Part shown: positions 1-11,069 of the stretch, one piece after another
How positions within the stretch are numbered: position 1 is the stretch's first letter
Layout: each line of letters begins with the position of its first letter
Source of the DNA: Comamonas odontotermitis
GTDB lineage: Bacteria > Pseudomonadota > Gammaproteobacteria > Burkholderiales > Burkholderiaceae_C
DNA length: 64,000 nucleotides
Direction: 5' to 3'
Assembly: GCF_014207855.1 (NCBI RefSeq)
Contig: NZ_JACHKZ010000016.1
Coordinates: forward strand, 28,828 to 92,827
Made by a program: the position numbers and the translations under genes
The notes under the pieces: generated by a model
Seen by the model: only the letters and a program-made list of their open reading frames with translations
Database searches by the model: none
Told to the model about the DNA's origin: nothing

Positions 1-2
1 AG

Positions 3-377
3 CTCAAGGCCCTGCGCGATCATGTCAAGCAGGAAGCCGCCGCGATGGGAGGCACCGATGTCAGCAGCCGTACCGAACTGCTGGGCGACTTCCATGTCCG
101 CATTGCCGAGCTGATGGGCAATGAAGTGCTTGCCCAGATGCTGAGCGATCTGATCTCCCGCTGCGCGCTGATCACGCTGATGTACCAATCGGCCAGCGCC
201 GCCGCGCATTCGCACGAAGAGCACGAGGCCATCGTGCAGGCGATTGCTGCGCGGGATGTCGAAGGCGCCGTGCAGCTGCTGCAGGAGCACCTGGAGCACG
301 TCGAGCAAGGCTTGCAGTTTGAGCGCGATATTCCCAGCAACGATTTGTCCATGGCTTTGTCCACGATCACGGTATGA
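3..377 (+). CDS. GntR-family regulator, FCD domain (C-terminal part only)
   Basis: The window opens inside this gene, so only the last 124 residues are visible and the DNA-binding winged helix is missing. What remains is all-helical and matches the C-terminal ligand-binding FCD domain of FadR/VanR-type GntR regulators: an LLGDFHVRIAEL helix with the conserved His, then LISRCALI and a terminal HEEHEAIVQAIAARD helix with histidines typical of the FCD metal site. Its TGA overlaps the ATG of puuE (ATGA), so the two are translationally coupled. Position at the head of the ureide genes suggests it controls them. The palindrome at 4657-4666 in front of the permease is a plausible target. The family call is firm; the ligand is inference. 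Confidence 0.85.
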   Translation, partial: LKALRDHVKQEAAAMGGTDVSSRTELLGDFHVRIAELMGNEVLAQMLSDLISRCALITLMYQSASAAAHSHEEHEAIVQAIAARDVEGAVQLLQEHLEHVEQGLQFERDIPSNDLSMALSTITV

Positions 378-1333
378 CTTACGACGCCACCGCCTCCTAC
401 CCCCGCGACCTCATCGGCTACGGCCGCGACGTGCCCCATGCGCAATGGCCGCAGGGCGCGCGCATTGCCGTGCAGTTTGTGCTGAACTACGAAGAAGGCG
501 GTGAAAACAACGTGTTGCATGGCGATCCCGCCAGCGAGCAGTTCCTGTCCGAAATGTTCAACCCGGCGGCCTACCCTGAGCGCCACATGAGCATGGACGG
601 CATCTACGAATACGGCTCGCGCGCAGGCGTGTGGCGCCTGCTGCGCGAATTTGAAAAACGCGGCCTGCCACTGACCGTGTTTGGCGTGGCCACGGCGTTG
701 CAGCGCCACCGCGAACTGGCGCAGGCCTTTGCCGACCTGGGCCATGAAGTGGCCTGCCACGGCCTCAAATGGATCCACTACCAGAACGTGCCCGAAGAGA
801 TCGAGCGCGCGCACATGCAGCAGGCCATGGATATCTTCAAGAATATCTATGGCAGCCGCGTCGAACACGGCCTGGGCTGGTACACCGGCCGCGACAGCCC
901 CAACACCCACCGTCTGGTGGCCGATTTCGGCGGCTTTGCCTATGACAGCGATTACTACGGTGACGACCTGCCATTCTGGATGAAGCTGCAAAAATCCGAT
1001 GGCACAGCCGCCCACCAGCTGATCGTGCCCTACACGCTCGACTGCAACGACATGCGCTTTGCGCTGCCCCAGGGCTACTCGCATGCCGATCCGTTCTTCC
1101 AGTACCTGAAGGACAGCTTTGACGTGCTGTATGCCGAAGGCGACCCGCATGGCGAGAACCGTCCCAAGATGATGAGCATCGGCATGCACTGCCGCCTGCT
1201 CGGCCGCCCAGGCCGCATCACGGCGCTGCAACGCTTTCTGGACCACATCCAGCAGCATGACAAGGTCTGGGTCTGCAAACGCATCGACATTGCCCGCCAC
1301 TGGGCCCAGCACTTTCCAGCCCCCGCACTTTGA
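374..1333 (+). CDS. puuE: Allantoinase PuuE (polysaccharide-deacetylase fold)
   Basis: Predicted cytoplasmic, metal-independent allantoinase that opens the hydantoin ring of allantoin to give allantoate. The 319 residues match the length of the PuuE family. The protein starts with the typical YPRDLIGYGRDVP stretch, followed by IAVQFVLNYEEGGENN, the DGIYEYGSRAGVWRLLREF block, and the NodB-like EVACHGLKWIHY and GWYTGRDSPNT segments. The start overlaps the GntR stop codon (ATGA). Allantoate made here is the substrate expected for the AllC half of the next gene, so gene order mirrors the pathway. The 71-base gap to the next gene carries a good ribosome site for that gene. Confidence 0.93.
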   Translation: MTYDATASYPRDLIGYGRDVPHAQWPQGARIAVQFVLNYEEGGENNVLHGDPASEQFLSEMFNPAAYPERHMSMDGIYEYGSRAGVWRLLREFEKRGLPLTVFGVATALQRHRELAQAFADLGHEVACHGLKWIHYQNVPEEIERAHMQQAMDIFKNIYGSRVEHGLGWYTGRDSPNTHRLVADFGGFAYDSDYYGDDLPFWMKLQKSDGTAAHQLIVPYTLDCNDMRFALPQGYSHADPFFQYLKDSFDVLYAEGDPHGENRPKMMSIGMHCRLLGRPGRITALQRFLDHIQQHDKVWVCKRIDIARHWAQHFPAPAL

Positions 1334-1404
1334 ATGAAAACGGCACCAAGTCCAAGTGCTTGATCGGCAAGCGCTGGATGCTCATATTTTGATAGGAGAC
1401 AACC

Positions 1405-3180
1405 ATGGCATTGACCTTGGAACAACTCAACAGCGCAACATCTGAAGAAGCGCTTGTCATGCTCGATGGCCTGTACGAGCATTCACCGTGGATCGCAGAG
1501 GCCGCGCTGGCACAGCGCCCCTTTCAGTCGCTCGCGCAGCTCAAGTACGCCATGGTGCAGGCGCTGGCTGCCAGCAGCGATCAAAAGAAGCTCGACCTGA
1601 TCCGCGCTCACCCGGAGCTGGCTGGCAAGGCCATGGAAACCAACACGCTCACGGCCGAATCGACCAATGAGCAGAGCAAGGCGGGCCTGACCAATTGCAC
1701 TCCGGATGAACTGGCCCATATCCGCCAGCTCAATGCCGACTACCAGGCGCGCTTTGGCTTCCCACCCGTGCTTGCCGTGCGCGGCCCGCGGGGCCTGGGC
1801 CTGCCCAAGGCCGAGATCATCGCCACCTTCGAGCGCCGCCTGCACAACCACCCGGCCTTTGAACGTGACGAAGCACTGCGCAATATCCACCGCATTGCAG
1901 AAATCCGCCTGAACGACAAGTTCGGCTACGAGCCCGCGCTGGGCAACGACGTGTGGGACTGGCAGGAAAAACTGGCTCAGCACAGCGACGAGGGCTACGC
2001 CGAAAAGGGCCAGCTCACCGTCACCTATCTCACGGACGCGCACCGCGCCTGCGCCCAGCGCATCAGCCACTGGATGCGCGAGAGCGGTTTTGACGAAGTC
2101 GAGATCGACGCCGTAGGCAACGTAGTAGGCCGCTACCACGGCGCCACGCCCGATTCCAAATACCTTTTGACCGGCAGCCATTACGACACCGTTCGCAACG
2201 GCGGCAAATACGATGGCCGCCTGGGCATCTTCGTACCCATGGCCTGTGTGCGCGAGCTGCACCGCGCGGGCAAGCGCCTGCCCTTTGGTATCGAAGTCGT
2301 CGGATTTGCCGAAGAGGAAGGCCAGCGCTACAAGGCCACCTTCCTGGGCTCAGGCGCGCTGATCGGCCACTTTGACCAAAACTGGCTGGGCCAGAAAGAC
2401 GAAGACGGCATCACCATGCGCGAAGCCATGCAGCATGCCGGCCTGTGCATCGACGACATCCCCAAGATCCAGCGTGATGCCACCAAGTATCTGGGCTTCA
2501 TCGAAGTGCATATCGAACAGGGCCCAGTGCTCAACGAACTCGATATTCCGCTGGGTATCGTCACCTCGATCAATGGCAGCTCCCGCTATGTGTGCGAAAT
2601 GATCGGCATGGCCAGCCATGCTGGAACCACCCCTATGGACCGCCGCCGCGACGCTGCCTGCGGCGTGGCCGAGCTGATGCTGTACGCCGAAAAGCGCGCC
2701 GCACAGGATGGCGATTCGGTGGCCACCGTTGGCATGCTGGAGGTGCCCAGCGGCTCGATCAACGTGGTGCCCGGCCGCTGCAAGTTCAGCCTCGATATGC
2801 GCGCGCCCACCAATGCACAGCGCGATGCCATGGTGAGCGACATCCTCGCCGAGCTGGCAGCCATTGCCGAGCGCCGAGGCCTGCGCGTGACCAGCGAGTT
2901 GACCATGCAGGCCGCCGCCGCCCCCAGCGCGCCAGAGTGGCAACAGCGCTGGGAAAAAGCCGTAGCGGCCCAGGGTGTGCCCCTGTTCCGCATGCCCAGC
3001 GGCGCAGGGCACGATGCCATGAAGCTGCACGAAGTCATGCCGCAGGCCATGTTGTTCGTGCGCGGCATCAACAGCGGCATCAGCCACAACCCGCTGGAAT
3101 CGAGCACGTCTGACGACATGCAGCTGTCCATCGACGCTTTCACCCACATCATTCAACAACTCGAAAAAGAGGCAGCATGA
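1405..3180 (+). CDS. uraD: Fused OHCU decarboxylase (UraD) and allantoate amidohydrolase-like (AllC) protein
   Basis: A 591-residue two-domain protein. Residues about 1-170 are OHCU decarboxylase, the last step of urate to S-allantoin: LEQLNSA start, catalytic His in RAHPELAGK, Glu in STNEQSKAG, and FGFPPVLAVRG. Residues about 185-590 are an M20-type allantoate amidohydrolase / carbamoyl amino acid hydrolase: GSHYDTVRNGGKYDG, EEEGQRYKATFLGSGAL, HIEQGPVLNEL, ASHAGTTPMDRRRDA and PSGAGHDAM supply the usual metal and dimer-interface residues. Both halves look intact. The start is set by AGGAGA just upstream of ATG. Its last bases overlap the M20 gene (ATGA). One polypeptide would thus carry the reactions before and after PuuE. 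The exact substrate of the second half (allantoate or another N-carbamoyl compound) is inferred from context. Confidence 0.9.
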   Translation: MALTLEQLNSATSEEALVMLDGLYEHSPWIAEAALAQRPFQSLAQLKYAMVQALAASSDQKKLDLIRAHPELAGKAMETNTLTAESTNEQSKAGLTNCTPDELAHIRQLNADYQARFGFPPVLAVRGPRGLGLPKAEIIATFERRLHNHPAFERDEALRNIHRIAEIRLNDKFGYEPALGNDVWDWQEKLAQHSDEGYAEKGQLTVTYLTDAHRACAQRISHWMRESGFDEVEIDAVGNVVGRYHGATPDSKYLLTGSHYDTVRNGGKYDGRLGIFVPMACVRELHRAGKRLPFGIEVVGFAEEEGQRYKATFLGSGALIGHFDQNWLGQKDEDGITMREAMQHAGLCIDDIPKIQRDATKYLGFIEVHIEQGPVLNELDIPLGIVTSINGSSRYVCEMIGMASHAGTTPMDRRRDAACGVAELMLYAEKRAAQDGDSVATVGMLEVPSGSINVVPGRCKFSLDMRAPTNAQRDAMVSDILAELAAIAERRGLRVTSELTMQAAAAPSAPEWQQRWEKAVAAQGVPLFRMPSGAGHDAMKLHEVMPQAMLFVRGINSGISHNPLESSTSDDMQLSIDAFTHIIQQLEKEAA

Positions 3181-4445
3181 CCAACGCAACCACCTACGCA
3201 GCCCTAGACCAGTGGATCGATCAGCACTTTGATGAAGAAGTGCAGTTCTTCCAGAAGCTGGTGCAGGTTCCCACCGATACGCCGCCCGGCAACAACGCGC
3301 CCCACGCCGAACGCACGGCCGAGCTGCTCAAGGACTTTGGCTATGAAGCCGAAAAGCACGTGGTGCCGGAAGCCGAGGTCAAGGCCTATGGCATGGAATC
3401 GATCACCAACCTGATCGTGCGCCGCCAGTACGGCAGCGCAGGCTCGGGCCGCACCATCGCCTTGAACGCCCACGGCGATGTGGTGCCTCCCGGCGAGGGC
3501 TGGACCAAGGACCCCTATGGCGCCGAAATCGTGGATGGCAAGCTCTACGGCCGCGCTGCCGCGGTGAGCAAGAGCGATTTCGCCAGCTTCACCTACGCCG
3601 TGCGTGCCCTCGAAGCCGTGGCCAAACCCGCCAAGGGTGCGGTGGAGCTGCACTACACCTACGACGAAGAGTTCGGCGGCATCATGGGCCCGGGCTGGCT
3701 GCTGGAGAAGGGGCTGACCAAGCCCGATCTGATGATCGCAGCCGGCTTCAGCTACGAAGTGGTGACGGCCCACAACGGCTGCCTGCAGATGGAAATTACC
3801 GTGCAGGGCAAGATGGCCCACGCTGCCGTGCCGCATACGGGGGTGGACGCGCTGCAGGCTGCCGTGGTGCTGATGAATGCGCTGTACGCCGAAAATACCA
3901 AGTACCAGCAGATCACCTCCAAGGTACCTGGCATCAAGCACCCTTACCTGAACATCGGCCGCATCGACGGCGGCACCAACACCAACGTGGTGCCCGGCAA
4001 GGTGGTGCTCAAGATCGACCGCCGCATGATTCCCGAAGAGAATCCCGCAGAAGTCGAAACCCACATCCGTGCGGTCATCGCCAAGGCCGTTGAAGATTTC
4101 AACACCCGAGGCGGCTATACCGGCGAAGATGCAGTGCGCGTGGACATCAAGCGCCTGCTGCTGGCCAATGCCATGACACCCCTGCCCGGCAACAAGCCGC
4201 TGGTGGATGCCATCCAGCAGCATGGCGAAGCCGTTTTTGGCGAGAAGCCACCCGCAGTCGGCACGCCGCTGTACACCGATGTGCGCCTCTATGTGGAGCG
4301 AGGCATTCCCGGTGTGATCTATGGCGCAGGCCCCCGTACCGTGCTGGAATCGCACGCCAAGCGCGCCGACGAGCGCCTTGATCTGCAAGACCTGCGCCGC
4401 GCGACCAAGGTGGTGGCACGCGCGCTGTACGATCTGCTGGCGTAA
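3177..4445 (+). CDS. M20-family metallohydrolase with altered metal-bridging position
   Basis: A 422-residue ArgE/DapE-like M20 protein, cytoplasmic, translationally coupled to the UraD-AllC gene. Visible motifs are AHGDVVPPGEGW (first metal His and catalytic Asp), YTYDEEFGG (Glu-Glu pair), MAHAAVPHTGVDA (dimerisation domain His) and a C-terminal LESHAKRADERL metal His. The segment normally reading GRGxxDxKG is GRAAAVSK, putting Val130 where the metal-bridging Asp belongs. I recall this variant from a subset of M20 relatives, so it may be a subfamily trait and not damage. Context suggests a late ureide, for example ureidoglycolate or a carbamoyl amino acid, as substrate. That is inference only. 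Confidence 0.8.
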   Translation: MTNATTYAALDQWIDQHFDEEVQFFQKLVQVPTDTPPGNNAPHAERTAELLKDFGYEAEKHVVPEAEVKAYGMESITNLIVRRQYGSAGSGRTIALNAHGDVVPPGEGWTKDPYGAEIVDGKLYGRAAAVSKSDFASFTYAVRALEAVAKPAKGAVELHYTYDEEFGGIMGPGWLLEKGLTKPDLMIAAGFSYEVVTAHNGCLQMEITVQGKMAHAAVPHTGVDALQAAVVLMNALYAENTKYQQITSKVPGIKHPYLNIGRIDGGTNTNVVPGKVVLKIDRRMIPEENPAEVETHIRAVIAKAVEDFNTRGGYTGEDAVRVDIKRLLLANAMTPLPGNKPLVDAIQQHGEAVFGEKPPAVGTPLYTDVRLYVERGIPGVIYGAGPRTVLESHAKRADERLDLQDLRRATKVVARALYDLLA

Positions 4446-4501
4446 AAGCAATCTGAAAGCTGCTGCAGACGCCGTTCACTGACTGCGCATCGCCCTCTTG
4501 C

Positions 4502-4526
4502 AACGCCTCCTTCGGGAGGCGTTTTT
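4502..4526 (+). terminator. Rho-independent terminator of the ureide operon
   Basis: A perfect 9-base stem, AACGCCTCC and GGAGGCGTT, closes a TTCG tetraloop and runs into a TTTTT tract. It lies 57 bases after the M20 stop codon and separates that operon from the permease gene. Confidence 0.93.
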
Positions 4527-4656
4527 CATTCCTTTTCACCTCCAGCGCTTACCGTGCTTGCACGCAAACTCCTGATTCAATAGCAAAAAAATTGTCGCGT
4601 ACCAGACGGGTTCAGGGCAGTTTCAGGGTAATCAGCAAGTCGCCTGCACGCCGAAT

Positions 4657-4666
4657 GTGTATACAC
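4657..4666. promoter_or_regulatory. Candidate GntR-type operator GTGTATACAC
   Basis: A perfect 10-base palindrome 65 bases upstream of the permease start. A TGTATACA core is the kind of site bound by FCD-type GntR regulators. A second partial copy, TTTTTGTATGG, follows directly. The truncated GntR gene at the left edge is the obvious candidate regulator. Assignment is by motif shape and context. Confidence 0.45.
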
Positions 4667-4731
4667 TTTTTGTATGGATTCGCCCTGCCGCAATCCAGCT
4701 GTACAAGGTTTTTCGTGATAGGAGCGAAAGA

Positions 4732-6219
4732 ATGCAATCTAACAAACACCCTGTGGACGAAGTACTGCCGTTGGGGCGGTTGACGGCACTTGGTTTGCAG
4801 CATGTATTGGTCATGTATGCGGGTGCGGTGGCGGTGCCGCTGATCGTGGGTCGGGCATTGAACCTGGACCACCACCAGATCGCCAAGCTCATCTCTGCCG
4901 ATCTGTTTGTGTGCGGGCTGGTCACCCTGATCCAGGCCTGGGGCGCGACGCGCTGGTTCGGCATCAAGCTGCCGGTAATGATGGGCGTGACCTTTGCCAG
5001 CGTGGCGCCCATGATTTCCATGGCGCAGACCACGGGCGGCACCTATGGGGCAGGGTTGATTTTCGGCTCGGTTATTGGGGCCGGGGTGATATCGATTGCC
5101 ATAGCACCGTTTGTCAGCCGCATGCTGCGGTTCTTCCCGCCTGTTGTTACCGGCACCATCATCACGGTCATCGGCATCAGCCTGATGCGCGTGGGCATCA
5201 ACTGGATCTTCGGCAACCCGGTGGGCCCCACAGCACCCAACGTGGTCAATCCCGAGTACGCCAAATGGCTGCAGGAAGCGCAAGCCATGGCGGGCGCACC
5301 GGGCTCTTCGCTGCCACCTATTCCAAAGGGCATGAGCATCCTGCCATCCATTCCCAACCCCAAATATGCCGACCTCAGCGGTGTGGCCATTTCGGGCATC
5401 GTGCTGGTATCCATCCTTTTGATCACCAAGTTCGCCAAAGGCTTTCTGGCCAATGTGGCCGTGCTGGCCGGCATCGTGATCGGCGCCATCATCGCCACGG
5501 CGATGGGTTTCATGACCTATGAGAAGGTGGTGCAGGCCGAATGGTTCGATTTCGTGATGCCGTTCGAAATTGCGGCGCCCGTGTTCGATCCGATCCTGAT
5601 CCTCACCATGACCCTGGTGATGATCGTCGTGATGATCGAATCGGTCGGCATGTTCCTCGCGCTCGGAGACATGACGAGCAAGGAAGTGACGCCAGATGAC
5701 CTGACGCGCGGCCTGCGCACCGATGGCCTGGGCACCTTGCTGGGCGGCATCTTCAACACCTTCCCCTACACCAGCTTCTCGCAGAATGTGGGTCTGGTGG
5801 CAGTCACCGGCATCCAGAGCCGCTTTGTCTGCGTGGCTGGCGGCTTCATTCTGATCATTCTGGGCGTGCTGCCCAAGCTGGGGGCCCTGGTGGAATCGCT
5901 GCCCACCATGGTGCTGGGCGGCGCGGGGCTGGTGATGTTCGGCATGGTTGCCGCCACCGGCATCCGTATTCTGGGCAATGTGGATTTCCGCAACAACCGC
6001 TATAACGGAATGATTGTTGCAGTGTCCATTGGCGTGGGCATGATCCCGCTGATTGCACCGAGCTTTCGCCAATGGATGCCGCACGCCATCCACCCGCTGA
6101 TCGAATCGGGCATTCTGCTCGCATCCATCTGCGCCGTGGCGCTCAATGTGTTCTTCAATGGTGCCAAACACGACGAGGCCGCCATTGTGCAGGCCGCCCG
6201 ACAGGCGGACGCTCACTAA
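4732..6219 (+). CDS. NCS2 nucleobase:cation symporter (uric acid/xanthine permease type)
   Basis: An inner-membrane purine permease of 495 residues with about 12-14 hydrophobic helices. The family signature is clear: LGLQHVLVMYAGAVAVPLIVG near the N-terminus, PVMMGVTFASVAPMI, and the NTFPYTSFSQNVGLVAVTG loop that carries the substrate-binding Asn and Gln. The longer upstream reading frame from 4657 has no ribosome site. ATG at 4732 follows AGGAGCGAAAGA and gives the expected N-terminus, so I use it. Placement after the allantoin genes argues for urate or xanthine as substrate. The protein likely brings in the compound the preceding operon degrades. A palindrome at 4657-4666 lies in its promoter region. 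Confidence 0.9.
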   Translation: MQSNKHPVDEVLPLGRLTALGLQHVLVMYAGAVAVPLIVGRALNLDHHQIAKLISADLFVCGLVTLIQAWGATRWFGIKLPVMMGVTFASVAPMISMAQTTGGTYGAGLIFGSVIGAGVISIAIAPFVSRMLRFFPPVVTGTIITVIGISLMRVGINWIFGNPVGPTAPNVVNPEYAKWLQEAQAMAGAPGSSLPPIPKGMSILPSIPNPKYADLSGVAISGIVLVSILLITKFAKGFLANVAVLAGIVIGAIIATAMGFMTYEKVVQAEWFDFVMPFEIAAPVFDPILILTMTLVMIVVMIESVGMFLALGDMTSKEVTPDDLTRGLRTDGLGTLLGGIFNTFPYTSFSQNVGLVAVTGIQSRFVCVAGGFILIILGVLPKLGALVESLPTMVLGGAGLVMFGMVAATGIRILGNVDFRNNRYNGMIVAVSIGVGMIPLIAPSFRQWMPHAIHPLIESGILLASICAVALNVFFNGAKHDEAAIVQAARQADAH

Positions 6220-6251
6220 CAACACTTGTTGCGCTGCAGCATTGAAATTGA

Positions 6252-6277
6252 GACCCACTACCAAAATGGAGTGGGTC
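6252..6277. other. Perfect inverted repeat between permease and malic enzyme genes
   Basis: Arms GACCCACT and AGTGGGTC enclose CCAAAATGG, which can itself pair. No U-tract follows, so this looks more like an mRNA structure or operator in the 98-base gap than a classical terminator. Confidence 0.5.
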
Positions 6278-6317
6278 GACGCATTTATGATGCAGTTGAC
6301 ATTTACAGGATTGATCT

Positions 6318-8642
<2,325 letters not shown>

Positions 8643-8675
8643 TGCCCTAACCCGGGCACCCGCCCGGTGCAATGC

Positions 8676-8708
8676 CCCCTGCAGTCGCTTCGGTTGCAGG
8701 GGGTTTTA
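8676..8708 (+). terminator. Rho-independent terminator of maeB
   Basis: A 9-base stem, CCCCCTGCA with TGCAGGGGG, is followed by TTTTATTTTG. It also sits just beyond the 3' end of the convergent DadA-like gene. Confidence 0.9.
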
Positions 8709-8804
8709 TTTTGCTATTGAAAATATCGTCAACAGCGCAGCGCCATGAGGCGCCACCAGCAAAACGCACTGCGCGCGCATGCAAGTTTTCGGTAGCAACA
8801 GCCG

Positions 8805-10082
8805 CTAACCTGCCGTGCGCAGTTGCCAGAATGGCAGCGCCTGCGGACCGCACATGCCCGTGGCAATGCGCTGCGCCGTCGGCAGCGATCCGGTCAGCCC
8901 CAGATGACCGTGACCCACCGCGAGCCACAGGCCTGGAATGGAGTCGATGTGGCCTACCACCGGCACCGAGCCCGGCAGGCAGGGCCGGTGCCCCATCCAG
9001 TGCTGGGCCTGGTGCTGCGCCAAGGCTGGAAAGGCCGTACGCGCAATGCGCTCGATACCCGCCGCGCGGCGCGGATTGGGCGGCGCCTTCAGGCCCGCAA
9101 TCTCGACCGTGCCGCCGACACGCAGGCCGCCTTCCATCGGCGCAATGAACACTTTCTTGTCGGCCAGCACCACGGTACGGCCCACCAGATGCTGGGCTCC
9201 GGCAAACTGTGCGTGGTAGCCGCGTTGCGATTCCACCGGCAGCAGCATGCCCAGCGGGCGCAGCAATTGCGGAGCCCAGGCGCCCGCCGCCACAACTACT
9301 TGCGTCCAGCGTTGCTTGTCCAGTGCAGCGTCTCCGGTCTTCACTGCCCAGCCATCGGGAGTGATATGGAGTGCGCGCACTTTGGCACGCGCCAGCGTAC
9401 CGCCGCGCCGTACAAAGGCATCCACCATGGCTTGCACATAGCGCAAGGGGTTCAGGATGGTGCCATGATCGGCCAGGAAACGGCCATAGGCATAGCCCTG
9501 CGGCGCGTTGGGCTCCAATGCCTCAATGCCCGCGCGATCCAGTTGCTCCACCTGGTAGCCATACTGCTCGCGCAGCTTCCAGCCCATGGCGTCCTTCTCT
9601 GCAGCCGCTGCATCGGGGTACAGATGCAAATGGCCCTGACGGATGAACAACTCGGGAACACCCAGGCGCTGCGCCATGGTTTCGTGGGCATCAACTGCAC
9701 CGTGGTACAGATCGTTGAGCCGCGCTGCCGCAGCCGCCACGCGCCTGGGCTCGGCCGATTGTGCAAAGGCCACGAGCCACGACGCCGCCTTTGGGAAATG
9801 CTTCCAGGCGATGGATAAAGGGCCATCCTGGTCCAGCAGCATACCGGGCACGGTTTTCAAGATACCAGGCAAGGCAAGCGGCGCCACCGAGCCCGGGCTG
9901 ATCGCGCCCGAGTTGCCGTAGCTGCACTCCATGCCGGGCTCTCCACGGTCGATCAGGGTGACAGCCACACCGTAGCTTTGCAGCGCGAGAGCCGTCGCTA
10001 CGCCCACCACGCCCGCACCCATTACCACCGCTTCCTTGGGGCGCATTACTTTTGCGCCGCCCGCACCTGCCTGCTCTGCCAT
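8805..10082 (-). CDS. FAD-dependent oxidoreductase, D-amino acid dehydrogenase (DadA-like)
   Basis: A 425-residue DAO-superfamily flavoprotein. A short N-terminal tail precedes the dinucleotide-binding motif VMGAGVVGVATALALQSYG. Further family blocks are GMECSYGNSGAISPGS, GVPELFIRQGHLHLY and the C-terminal WMGHRPCLPGSVPVVG with AVGHGHLGLTG. The expected reaction is oxidative deamination of a D-amino acid or a similar amine, with electrons passed to the respiratory chain from the inner face of the membrane. It lies 15 bases downstream of the Nudix gene and is probably cotranscribed with it. A second, distinct member is encoded at 28089-29345. Substrate cannot be read from sequence. Confidence 0.85.
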   Translation of the reverse strand: MAEQAGAGGAKVMRPKEAVVMGAGVVGVATALALQSYGVAVTLIDRGEPGMECSYGNSGAISPGSVAPLALPGILKTVPGMLLDQDGPLSIAWKHFPKAASWLVAFAQSAEPRRVAAAAARLNDLYHGAVDAHETMAQRLGVPELFIRQGHLHLYPDAAAAEKDAMGWKLREQYGYQVEQLDRAGIEALEPNAPQGYAYGRFLADHGTILNPLRYVQAMVDAFVRRGGTLARAKVRALHITPDGWAVKTGDAALDKQRWTQVVVAAGAWAPQLLRPLGMLLPVESQRGYHAQFAGAQHLVGRTVVLADKKVFIAPMEGGLRVGGTVEIAGLKAPPNPRRAAGIERIARTAFPALAQHQAQHWMGHRPCLPGSVPVVGHIDSIPGLWLAVGHGHLGLTGSLPTAQRIATGMCGPQALPFWQLRTAG

Positions 10083-10097
10083 GACCGTCCTCTGTTG

Positions 10098-10949
10098 CTA
10101 CTTCATCCAGCCCGCATAGCCTGCCCACACCAGGCTGGCCTCGGGGGTAAATTGGCCTTGCGCCAAGTGCTGCTGCACCTCATCTGCCGACCAGGGAACA
10201 AACTGCGCAACCTCTCCGTCCTGGTTCTGTGGCGCCTTACCGAGCGGCACGGTTGCGACATACCAGTGAATGTCCTCGTGCATGTAGCTGATGTCATCGC
10301 CACCATCCACGCCCGGCTGGCGAAAATGCAGAACGCCGCCCCAGCGCATATCGGCCAGCTCAGCCGTCCGCAGCCCTGCTTCTTCCCAGGTTTCACGCTC
10401 CAGTGCCTGCTCCAGCGTGTCCTGCGCGGACACCATGCCGCCCATCAGGGTATCCCAGTGCAGCGGATAGCTGGCCTTGTCTGCCGCCCGCTGCTGCACC
10501 CACAGCCGACCATCGGGGGAGACGCCCACCAGGTGCACCGCCTGCGTCGCAATACCCAGCACGCGCACCGCGCCGCGCTCCACCGTGCCAATGCGGCGGC
10601 CATTCACGGCCTGCACGGCCAGTTGCTCGTTGCGCCACGGGCCGCTGCGGCCCACATCGCGCAGCGCATCGGCCAGCCGGTTCATCAGCCGGGTAGCGTC
10701 CTGCGTGGGAGATTCCAGCAGCCACACCGCCACGCCTGCACGCTCTTCTTTGGACAGAAGACTGTCGCCTCCCAATCTGCCTGCAATGCCGGTCTCCTGC
10801 AGAAAGTGCTCCACCAGTGAACCCACGGCCTGCCCATTGACCCACAGCGGAACGCGCGGCTTGCGCGCTGGCTGCCGCATGGCAGCTTGTGCTGCACCCA
10901 GCCACGCTGGCGGCTCTGAAGCAAAGAAGACGGAGGAAATCGCTGCCAT
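10098..10949 (-). CDS. Nudix hydrolase with DUF4743-like N-terminal domain
   Basis: A 283-residue protein. About 110 N-terminal residues form a domain seen in thiamine-pyrophosphokinase-related Nudix proteins (VPLWVNGQAVGSLVEHFL). The catalytic Nudix box around residues 165-190 reads GGMVSAQDTLEQALERETW followed by EEAGL. The first glutamate of the consensus is an Asp, while the REx2EEx-G core is intact, so activity is likely. Substrate is unknown: a nucleoside diphosphate derivative or an oxidised thiamine diphosphate are possibilities from relatives. A TTG codon four residues upstream gives a longer frame. I prefer the internal ATG, but neither has a strong ribosome site. Confidence 0.85.
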   Translation of the reverse strand: MAAISSVFFASEPPAWLGAAQAAMRQPARKPRVPLWVNGQAVGSLVEHFLQETGIAGRLGGDSLLSKEERAGVAVWLLESPTQDATRLMNRLADALRDVGRSGPWRNEQLAVQAVNGRRIGTVERGAVRVLGIATQAVHLVGVSPDGRLWVQQRAADKASYPLHWDTLMGGMVSAQDTLEQALERETWEEAGLRTAELADMRWGGVLHFRQPGVDGGDDISYMHEDIHWYVATVPLGKAPQNQDGEVAQFVPWSADEVQQHLAQGQFTPEASLVWAGYAGWMK

Positions 10950-11069
10950 GGAAACTATCAAAAAAGAGAGCTGGTCGCGCTTTACGCAATTGGTTTTACG
11001 TGGATTCTATCCATCAACCCCAATCTCAAAAAGCACTGCCAGCTATGATTTTTATAACCATTAAGGCAT

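Noticed and set aside
20..1312. 430-codon minus-strand frame opposite the GntR and puuE genes
   Set aside because: Antisense shadow of high-GC coding DNA; both plus-strand genes have clear families.
4612..6264. 550-codon minus-strand frame opposite the permease
   Set aside because: His/Asp/Gln-rich antisense translation of a hydrophobic protein gene; no domain and no ribosome site.
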